From Aeromicrobium sp. Root236 (GTDB lineage Bacteria > Actinomycetota > Actinomycetes > Propionibacteriales > Nocardioidaceae), in NCBI RefSeq assembly GCF_001428805.1, contig NZ_LMIS01000001.1:3699908-3763907 (forward strand): a stretch of DNA of 64,000 nucleotides. Direction: 5' to 3'. The notes beneath the pieces are model-generated. The model searched no databases and was not told the DNA's origin. It saw nothing but the letters and a program-made list of their open reading frames with translations. Positions 34,999-42,219 of this stretch are shown piece by piece (positions within the stretch are counted from its first letter, which is position 1; each line of letters starts with the position of its first letter). Both the position numbers and the translations under genes were made by a program.

Positions 34999-36027
34999 CT
35001 ATCCCGTAGCGGCGCGTCCTGCGGCGATCAAGGGAACGATCATGTCGCCGATGCCGTCGAAGCCCGCCCCGACGGTCTGCCCGTGCGAGTGGCGGTAGTG
35101 GATGCCCTCGAGGATCACGGCGAGCTTGAAGAACGCCAGGGCGAGGTGGAAGCCGATGTCGCTGACGTCCCGACCCGACTCTGCGGCGTACCGGGCGAGC
35201 ACCTCGTCGCGGCTGAGGTAGCCGGGCGCGACCGGGGCATCCGTGACCATCGCGGCGTCGCCCGACGGGGGAGCGACCTCGGCGAGCTGCTGGTAGGCCA
35301 GCAGCACCGCGACGTCGGTCAGCGGATCGCCGAGCGTGCTCATCTCCCAGTCGAGCACCGCGGTGACCTGGTCCTGGTCGTCGACCAGCAGGTTGTCGAG
35401 CCGGAAGTCGCCGTGCACGATCGTGCCGTCCCCGTTGGCGGGGATGTGGGACTCCAGGTGCGCGACGAGCTCGTCCATGCCGGGCAGCTCACGGCTGGTC
35501 GATGCCTCGAGCTGCTTCTTCCAACGAGCGACCTGGCGGCCGAGGTAGCCGTCCGGGCGGCCGAAGTCGCCCAAGCCGACGGCGGCGTAGTCGACGGCGT
35601 GCAGGGCGACCAGGGTGTCGACCATGCGCTCGCTGATGACGCGCGTACGTTCGGGGCCCAGCGGCTCGAGCTGCGCCGCCCGGCCGTACGGGGTGCCGGC
35701 GACCTTCTCCATGACGTAGAACGGCGCACCGATGACGTCGGCGTCCTCGCAGTGGGCGATCATCTGCGGCACCGGCACGTTGGTCGGTGCCAGGGCCGCC
35801 ATGACGCGATACTCGCGGCCCATGTCGTGCGCCGTCGCGAGCACGTGACCCAAGGGTGGACGGCGTACGACGTAGTCGCGGGAGCCGGCGCTCAGCGTGT
35901 ACGTCAGGTTGGACTTGCCGCCCGTGATGAGGCTCGCCGTCAGCGGCCCGGTGACCAGCTCGGGACGCTCGCGCTCCAGCCAGTTCTGCAGCGCAGCGAG
36001 GTCCAGGCCCTTGGGATCGCTCGACAT
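34999..36027 (-). CDS. Phosphotransferase-family protein (ACAD10/11 kinase-like)
   Basis: 342 residues with the aminoglycoside/choline kinase fold. The catalytic loop is HGDFRLDNLL (His205, Asp207, Asn212), the metal-binding DWE lies at about 226, and the N-lobe has GGKSNLTYTL. It matches the branch that forms the N-terminal kinase domain of ACAD10/ACAD11, proposed to phosphorylate 4-hydroxyacyl-CoAs before oxidation. It starts 1 nt after the fabG stop, so it is co-expressed with a lipid reductase, which supports a role in acyl-CoA metabolism and not antibiotic resistance. Confidence 0.88.
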   Translation of the reverse strand: MSSDPKGLDLAALQNWLERERPELVTGPLTASLITGGKSNLTYTLSAGSRDYVVRRPPLGHVLATAHDMGREYRVMAALAPTNVPVPQMIAHCEDADVIGAPFYVMEKVAGTPYGRAAQLEPLGPERTRVISERMVDTLVALHAVDYAAVGLGDFGRPDGYLGRQVARWKKQLEASTSRELPGMDELVAHLESHIPANGDGTIVHGDFRLDNLLVDDQDQVTAVLDWEMSTLGDPLTDVAVLLAYQQLAEVAPPSGDAAMVTDAPVAPGYLSRDEVLARYAAESGRDVSDIGFHLALAFFKLAVILEGIHYRHSHGQTVGAGFDGIGDMIVPLIAAGRAATG

Positions 36028-36028
36028 G

Positions 36029-36784
36029 TCAGGCCTTGGGCCCGCCGGCGACGTAGATGACCTGGCCGGACACGAACCCCGCGCCCTCGCTCACGAGGAA
36101 CGACACGGTGTGCGCGATGTCCTCGGGCTGACCGACGCGGGCGACCGGGATCTGCTCGGCGTTCCACTTGATGAAGTCGTCGAAGGGGATCTTCATGCGC
36201 TCGGCCGTCGAGGCGGTCATGTCGGTCTGGATGAAGCCGGGGGCGATGGCGTTGGCGGTGATGCCGAACTTGCCGAGCTCGATCGCGAGGGTCTTGGTGA
36301 AGCCCTGCATGCCGGCCTTGGCGGCCGAGTAGTTGGCCTGGCCGCGGTTGCCGAGCGCCGAGGTGCTCGAGAGGTTGACGATGCGGCCGAAGCCGGCCTC
36401 CGTCATGTGCTTCTGGGCCGCCTTGGTCATCAGGAACGCGCCGCGCAGGTGCACGTTCATGACGGCGTCCCAGTCGTCGACGGTCATCTTGAACAGCATG
36501 TTGTCGCGGATGATGCCGGCGTTATTGACCAGCACGGTCGGCGCACCGAGCTCGGCAGTGATGCGCTCGAACGCGGCGGCGACCTGCTCCTCGTTGCTCA
36601 CGTCGGCGCCGACGGCGAGGGCCTTGCCCCCGGCGGCGGTCACGGCGTCGACGGTGGCGGCGCAGGACGCCTCGTCGAGGTCGACGACGGCGACCTGGAA
36701 GCCGTCGGCGGCGAGCCGCTGCGAGACGGCCGCGCCGATGCCTCGTGCGGCTCCGGTGACGATCGCGGTACGGGTTTCGGTCAC
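36029..36784 (-). CDS. fabG: 3-oxoacyl-ACP reductase FabG-type SDR
   Basis: 251 residues from GTG 36784, preceded by GAAGGAGC. NADP site TGAARGIG (about 10), NNAGI (about 88), catalytic Ser in NLSSTSALG and Tyr152/Lys156 in NYSAAKAG; the C-terminus SGQVIYVAGGPKA is typical. It reduces 3-oxoacyl thioesters or acts in the reverse direction on hydroxyacyl-CoAs. It is first in the operon with the ACAD10-like gene and a TetR. A 16-bp palindrome 22 nt upstream is identical to the one before the acyl-CoA dehydrogenase at 17.2 kb. Confidence 0.9.
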   Translation of the reverse strand: MTETRTAIVTGAARGIGAAVSQRLAADGFQVAVVDLDEASCAATVDAVTAAGGKALAVGADVSNEEQVAAAFERITAELGAPTVLVNNAGIIRDNMLFKMTVDDWDAVMNVHLRGAFLMTKAAQKHMTEAGFGRIVNLSSTSALGNRGQANYSAAKAGMQGFTKTLAIELGKFGITANAIAPGFIQTDMTASTAERMKIPFDDFIKWNAEQIPVARVGQPEDIAHTVSFLVSEGAGFVSGQVIYVAGGPKA

Positions 36785-36806
36785 GAGATGCTCCTTCGAC
36801 GGGCGC

Positions 36807-36822
36807 CTAAGCGCTTGCTTAG
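36807..36822. promoter_or_regulatory. TetR operator, copy 2 (CTAAGC-N4-GCTTAG)
   Basis: CTAAGCGCTTGCTTAG on the plus strand, which is CTAAGCAAGCGCTTAG in the direction of fabG, the exact 16-mer found at 17161-17176 before the acyl-CoA dehydrogenase. It lies 22 nt upstream of the fabG GTG. Confidence 0.7.
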
Positions 36823-36895
36823 TGAATTCCTTCCGCACGTTATCGCACGAGGCCCGCGTGTGCGAGATCACCGTCGACATTGGTGGCGTTGAAGA

Positions 36896-36937
36896 TGAAG
36901 GAACCCTCATGTTTGTGTATAGTTGAGGAAAACCTCA
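36896..36937. promoter_or_regulatory. Double FAS-type operator before the carboxylase gene
   Basis: TGAAGGAACCCTCA (36896-36909, 4 of 5 arm pairs) and TGAGGAAAACCTCA (36924-36937, perfect 5-bp arms) flank a TATAGT -10 box (36918-36923). The second site with its flanks TTGAGGAAAACCTCATGTTTT differs from the FAS site by one base. The arrangement suggests that a bound repressor covers the promoter. Confidence 0.65.
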
Positions 36938-36953
36938 TGTTTTAGGAGTCCTC

Positions 36954-38461
<1,508 letters not shown>

Positions 38462-38462
<1 letters not shown>

Positions 38463-38686
38463 TGTTCGCTGCGCGGGCCGAGATCGTCGCGAACGTCTGG
38501 AAGATCGTCGCCCGCGAGGGTGACCAGGTCGGGGTCGGTGACGTTCTGGCCGTCCTGGAGAGCATGAAGATGGAGATCCCGGTCTACGCCGAGGCGTCCG
38601 GGTTCGTCAGCAAGGTCCTCGTCGAGGTGGGGCAGATCGTCCAGGAGGGCGACCCGCTCATCGAGATCGACGAGAGCCACGCCTGA
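38462..38686 (+). CDS. Free-standing biotin carboxyl carrier protein
   Basis: 74 residues, a single biotinyl/lipoyl domain with the biotin attachment motif ESMKMEIPV (Lys of MKM) and the mirror segment VGQIVQEGDPLIEI. It would shuttle carboxybiotin between a biotin carboxylase and the AccD product. In most actinobacterial systems the carrier is fused to the carboxylase (AccA3), so a separate one coupled to accD is noteworthy. No biotin carboxylase gene is in this window. Confidence 0.88.
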
Positions 38687-38707
38687 GGCGTCTGGCATCA
38701 TCGGCGG

Positions 38708-39433
38708 GTGTCCGCCACCGTCGTCCATGAGCTGCCCATGCGCTGGGCCGACCTGGACTCGCTCAATCACGTCAACAACGTCGTCTACCTCGACTACGCC
38801 GCCGAGAGCCGTGCGATGCTCGCCGACGAGGGCCTGCTCGACGGTGGTGCCGTCGTCACACGCATCGCGATCGACTTCCTCCGTCCGCTGCTCCTGACGT
38901 CCCGGCCCGTCCAGGTGGCGTCGACGTTCGAGGGCGCCCAGCTCACGCAGGAGATCAGCCCGCAGGACTCCGACACCGCGTTCGCCCGCGTCGTGACGAC
39001 GTTCGACGAGCCACAGCCGCTCACGCGTCAGAGCGGCGCCGCCGGTCCGCTGCCGACGCGTGTGCGGCGCAGCGACCTCGACCTCTCTGGCGCCGTCAGC
39101 ACGACGCAGATGTTCGAGCTGTTCCAGGAGTCTCGCGTCCTCCACCTGTCGCAGCGGCTGACGGAGATGACCCCCGGCCGGTTCGTGGTCGGGCACGTCG
39201 ACGTCGCGTACGCCGCTCCCATGCCGTGGCGGGTCGAGCCCTACGAGACGTACAACTGGGTCAGCCGGGTTGGGTCGTCCTCGGTCACGATCGAGTCGCA
39301 GCTCGCCGACGGCGACCAGGTCATGGCGCAGTGCCGATCGATCCTGGTCGGGTTCGACCTGGAGAGTCAGCGCTCCCGGCCGCTCAGCGACACCGAGAAG
39401 AGCGAGTTCGCCTCGCTCAGCCTGCCTGGTTGA
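38708..39433 (+). CDS. Double hot-dog acyl thioesterase
   Basis: 241 residues forming two 4HBT hot-dog modules: RWADLDSLNHVNNVVYLDY at the N-terminus (catalytic Asp of the 4HBT motif) and a second module from about residue 120 (MFELFQESRVLHL). It hydrolyses acyl-CoA or acyl-ACP thioesters. Position, 21 nt after the biotin carrier and close to fas, suggests removal of FAS-I products or CoA recycling. GTG start with a CATCAT box 6 nt upstream. Its end overlaps the convergent globin gene by 17 bp. Confidence 0.85.
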   Translation: MSATVVHELPMRWADLDSLNHVNNVVYLDYAAESRAMLADEGLLDGGAVVTRIAIDFLRPLLLTSRPVQVASTFEGAQLTQEISPQDSDTAFARVVTTFDEPQPLTRQSGAAGPLPTRVRRSDLDLSGAVSTTQMFELFQESRVLHLSQRLTEMTPGRFVVGHVDVAYAAPMPWRVEPYETYNWVSRVGSSSVTIESQLADGDQVMAQCRSILVGFDLESQRSRPLSDTEKSEFASLSLPG

Positions 39434-39803
39434 CCATGAAGTCGGCGGCGTGCTGCACGTACGCCCAGAACTGCGCGTCGAGCTCGGGCGACAGCTTGGC
39501 CCGGTCGAGCCCTTCGCGGAAGTGCACGAGCCAGCGGTCGCGCGCCTCCGGCGTCACGGCGAACGGTGCGTGGCGCATGCGGAGGCGGGGGTGCCCCCGC
39601 TGCTCGGAGTACGTCGTGGGGCCGCCCCAATACTGCTCGAGGAACATCGTGAAGCGGTGCGCCGCCGGGCCGAGGTCCTCCTCGGGATAGAGCGGCCGCA
39701 GCACCTCGTCCGTCGCCACGCCCTCGTAGAACGTGTCGACGATGAGCTTGATCGTGTCGTGCCCGCCGATCGCCTCGTAGAACGTCGTCGTCTGCTCGCT
39801 CAC
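39417..39803 (-). CDS. Truncated haemoglobin, group II (trHbO-like)
   Basis: 128 residues. The 2-on-2 globin features are TTTFYEAIGGHDTIK at the N-terminus (B helix region), EQYWGGPTTYSEQRGHPRLR (EF region) and the proximal His in MRHAPF. It binds O2 or NO at haem and is a probable electron or NO detoxification protein. GTG start overlapping the mscS stop as GTGA places it downstream in one operon with mscS... the order on the minus strand is globin first, then mscS, with translation coupled. Confidence 0.9.
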   Translation of the reverse strand: MSEQTTTFYEAIGGHDTIKLIVDTFYEGVATDEVLRPLYPEEDLGPAAHRFTMFLEQYWGGPTTYSEQRGHPRLRMRHAPFAVTPEARDRWLVHFREGLDRAKLSPELDAQFWAYVQHAADFMVNQAG

Positions 39804-40723
39804 GCGGGGGGCTCCTCGTCGATCGTGGTGCGGAAGGTCGTCGGGATGCGGATGCCTTCCTTGTCGAACCGCGCCTTGACCCGTTGGCGCATGGCCCGGG
39901 CGACGAGCCACTGCTGCAGCGGCGCGGTCTTGAGCACGACGCGTACGACGGCGCCGTCCTTGTCGAAGCGCTCGACGCCCCAGACCTCGGGCTGCTCGAT
40001 GATGACGTCGTGGAACTGCTCGTCCTGGTACATCGCGGTGGCCTCCTCCTCGAGCACGGTCTGCACCCGGTCGAGGTCGGCCTCGTAGTCGACGGTGATG
40101 TCGAGGACCGTACGGGCCCAGTTCTGGCTCTGGTTGCCGACGCGGAGGATCTCGCCGTTGCGGACGTACCAGACCGTGCCGTTGACGTCCCTGAGCCGGG
40201 TGACGCGGAGGCCGACCGCCTCGACGGTGCCACTGGCCTCACCGAGGTCGACGACATCGCCGACGCCGTACTGGTCCTCGAGGATCATGAAGATGCCCGA
40301 CAGCAGGTCCTTCACCAGGTTCTGGGCGCCGAACCCCAGTGCCACGCCGACGATGCCGGCACTGGCGATGATCGGGGCGATGTTGACGCTGAGCTGCGCC
40401 AGCACCATGACGATGACGATCGACAAGATGACGCCCGTCGAGATGCTCTTGAGCAGCGAGCCCATGGTCTCGGCGCGTTGTTTGCGGCGCTCGTTGGAGC
40501 CCGGCCGGAGGTCGGCGAGGAACTCGCCGGCCTTGGAGTTGGCGATGACACCGGGGACCGTGCCTTTGATCGCCCGCGCCACCAGCCGGTTGATCGCGCG
40601 GTTGATGAACCACCGCAACGCCAGACCGAGGACGATGATCAGGAGGATCGACAGCGGCGCGGCGACGAACCAGTCGTACGCCGTGCCTGCGGGCAGGTCC
40701 CAGTTCACGTCGAGGGGTGACAT
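39800..40723 (-). CDS. MscS-family mechanosensitive channel
   Basis: 307 residues. An N-terminal membrane region (WFVAAPLSILLIIVLGLALRW) and a second one (TGVILSIVIVMVLAQLSVN) precede the pore helix IIASAGIVGVALGFGAQNLV and the beta domain (YGVGDVVDLGEASGTVEAVG), the MscS hallmark. It opens under membrane tension to release solutes during osmotic downshock. GGAGGA precedes the ATG at 40723. The stop overlaps the GTG of the globin gene by 4 nt; since both lie on the minus strand, mscS is transcribed first and the globin second. Confidence 0.92.
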   Translation of the reverse strand: MSPLDVNWDLPAGTAYDWFVAAPLSILLIIVLGLALRWFINRAINRLVARAIKGTVPGVIANSKAGEFLADLRPGSNERRKQRAETMGSLLKSISTGVILSIVIVMVLAQLSVNIAPIIASAGIVGVALGFGAQNLVKDLLSGIFMILEDQYGVGDVVDLGEASGTVEAVGLRVTRLRDVNGTVWYVRNGEILRVGNQSQNWARTVLDITVDYEADLDRVQTVLEEEATAMYQDEQFHDVIIEQPEVWGVERFDKDGAVVRVVLKTAPLQQWLVARAMRQRVKARFDKEGIRIPTTFRTTIDEEPPA

Positions 40724-40743
40724 TCCTCCAGCCTACGGGTGGA

Positions 40744-40756
40744 TACGATGGGGCTC
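40744..40756 (+). promoter_or_regulatory. -10 box at the start of the small exported protein gene
   Basis: TACGAT (40744-40749) is followed by 7 nt and then ATG 40757, without a ribosome-binding site. This supports the ATG at 40757 over the upstream GTG and ATG. Confidence 0.4.
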
Positions 40757-41041
40757 ATGAGGACTCCCGCCCGCCTGCTCGGACCAGCGCTTGCCTTCGT
40801 GATCACGTTCTTCGCCGGATCGGCCGCGGCCTTCGCCGATCAGCCGACGGGTGGGGCCTGGCCCGACGGCAAGGAGCGCAGCGACCTGTGGCTGCTGGTG
40901 CTCTTCGGCGGTGGCACGGTCGGGCTGTTCATCATCATCTCGCTGTTCGCCCTGCTGACGGCCCGCAACAACTACGTGCCTCCCGCGCCCGGCAAGGAGA
41001 TCCACGTCCGTACGGACAACAGCCCCACCCCCCACCACTGA
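40757..41041 (+). CDS. Small membrane protein with signal-like N-terminus
   Basis: 94 residues. An N-terminal hydrophobic segment (LLGPALAFVITFFAGSAAAFA, possibly a signal peptide) is followed by a short outside loop and a second helix (LWLLVLFGGGTVGLFIIISL), with a Pro-rich tail ending in PTPHH. No recognised family. It is divergent from mscS with a 33-bp gap. Its 3' end lies 14 bp before the first hairpin element of the nuclease gene. Confidence 0.7.
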   Translation: MRTPARLLGPALAFVITFFAGSAAAFADQPTGGAWPDGKERSDLWLLVLFGGGTVGLFIIISLFALLTARNNYVPPAPGKEIHVRTDNSPTPHH

Positions 41042-41055
41042 CTTTGGTGGCTCGC

Positions 41056-41119
41056 CGCTGAGCCTGACGTTTCTGTCGCGAAACGCCGTGGGAGGTCAGC
41101 AGAATCGTCAGTCCCAGTG
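41056..41119. repeat. 64-bp hairpin element upstream of the nuclease gene
   Basis: CGCTGAGCCTGACGTTTCTG (41056-41075) pairs with 41100-41119 at 16 of 20 positions. The first 20 bases are identical to the outer arm of the 64-bp element at 42145-42208 read on the other strand, and the loop sequences also match there (GCGA-ACGCCG). It lies between the small membrane protein gene and the nuclease gene. Confidence 0.75.
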
Positions 41120-41172
41120 AGGGCTGTGGACGGCGACAAGCGCGTCGCGGGTACGTCCCGCACGATCGCCGG

Positions 41173-42156
41173 ATGGACCACATCGATCCCACGTTGGTGT
41201 CACTCCGGGTCAGACGAGCTCGGGAGCTTGGATTCACTGCCGGTGAGCTTCGAGGCAATCAGTGGCAGCACGTGGCACACGGCGTCGTACGGCCTGCCTT
41301 CTTCGCGGTAGACCCGATCTCGGCCAGGGTGGCGGATGCCGTCGCGCTGATGGGTCGCGCGAACGTGCTGGGTGGCTGGGGGTCGCTCTGGGTGCAGGGC
41401 AACACGTGGTTCGACGGATTGGACCGCGCTGGCGACTCTCGTGACGTCTTGGTCCATTGCCTGGCCGGCTCGCAGCTACGAGTCCGGCCGGGCATCCTGC
41501 CGAGCCAAGCGGATCTGCACCCCGACGAAATTGACTCGCTCGGGCACTACGACGTCACAACGCTCGCGCGCTCGGCATATGACGAGATGCGGATGGCGAG
41601 GAATCTCCGTGAGGCGGTCGTGATTCTGGACATGGCGGTGAGCACGACTTCGGAGGTCGCTCACACCACACTTGCTGCCGTCCGCAGGGTCATCGACTCG
41701 CATCACAAGACGCGCGGGATCGTTCAAGCGAGAAACGCGCTCGACCTCGGAACGTCTCGATCCGCAAGCCCGTGGGAGACGCGCACCCGTCTGCTGGCCC
41801 AGCTGGACATCGGAATCAAGGAACTCAAGGTAAACGTCCCGGTTTTCGACCTATCCGAGAATCTTCTGGGCGTCGCGGACCTGATCGATCCCGAGACTGG
41901 GCTCGTCATCGAATCCGACGGATCGGGCCACCGTGAGCTCTCCAGGCACACCGACGACAACGTGCGCGAAGAGAAGTTCGAGCGGGCCGGGCTAGTCGTA
42001 TGTCGGGTGACCTCGCTCGACCACGCAGACCGGTGGGCGACAGTGGGCCGCATCAACCGCGCATGGACCGACGCGGCCAGGGCACGCCACAGGCTGTGGA
42101 CGCTGGAACAGCCCGACTGGTGGGCTTCATGGTCGCCGGCCCGTCGCTGGGCCTGA
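41173..42156 (+). CDS. DUF559/Vsr-like PD-(D/E)XK nuclease-domain protein
   Basis: 327 residues. The N-terminal 100 residues resemble the AbiEi-type winged-helix region often fused to such domains (VRRARELGFTAGELRGNQWQ, VVRPAFFAV). The C-terminal domain carries candidate PD-(D/E)XK residues: Glu in SPWETRTRLL, GVADLIDPETGLVIESDG (Asp and Glu) and the following charged helix HTDDNVREEKFERAG. The fold is that of DUF559/very-short-patch-repair-like endonucleases, but the role is unproven. Codon use is visibly less GC-rich than the neighbours (codons such as aaa, att, gaa, tct are frequent), which suggests transfer. It is framed by two homologous hairpins, and its stop lies inside the second one. 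Confidence 0.75.
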   Translation: MDHIDPTLVSLRVRRARELGFTAGELRGNQWQHVAHGVVRPAFFAVDPISARVADAVALMGRANVLGGWGSLWVQGNTWFDGLDRAGDSRDVLVHCLAGSQLRVRPGILPSQADLHPDEIDSLGHYDVTTLARSAYDEMRMARNLREAVVILDMAVSTTSEVAHTTLAAVRRVIDSHHKTRGIVQARNALDLGTSRSASPWETRTRLLAQLDIGIKELKVNVPVFDLSENLLGVADLIDPETGLVIESDGSGHRELSRHTDDNVREEKFERAGLVVCRVTSLDHADRWATVGRINRAWTDAARARHRLWTLEQPDWWASWSPARRWA

Positions 42157-42208
42157 CGTTTCTGCACACACGGCGCGGCGTGTCGCAGCAGAAACGTCAG
42201 GCTCAGCG
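42145..42208. repeat. 64-bp hairpin element overlapping the nuclease stop codon
   Basis: Arms 42145-42164 and 42189-42208 are complementary at 20 of 20 positions if one G.T pair is allowed. An inner ACACG/CGTGT stem closes the loop. The outer right arm is the exact reverse complement of 41056-41075. The nuclease stop (42154-42156) is inside the left arm, so the last codons are part of the element. It is 12 bp from the stop of the convergent pepN gene. Confidence 0.8.
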
Positions 42209-42219
42209 GGAACGGGACC

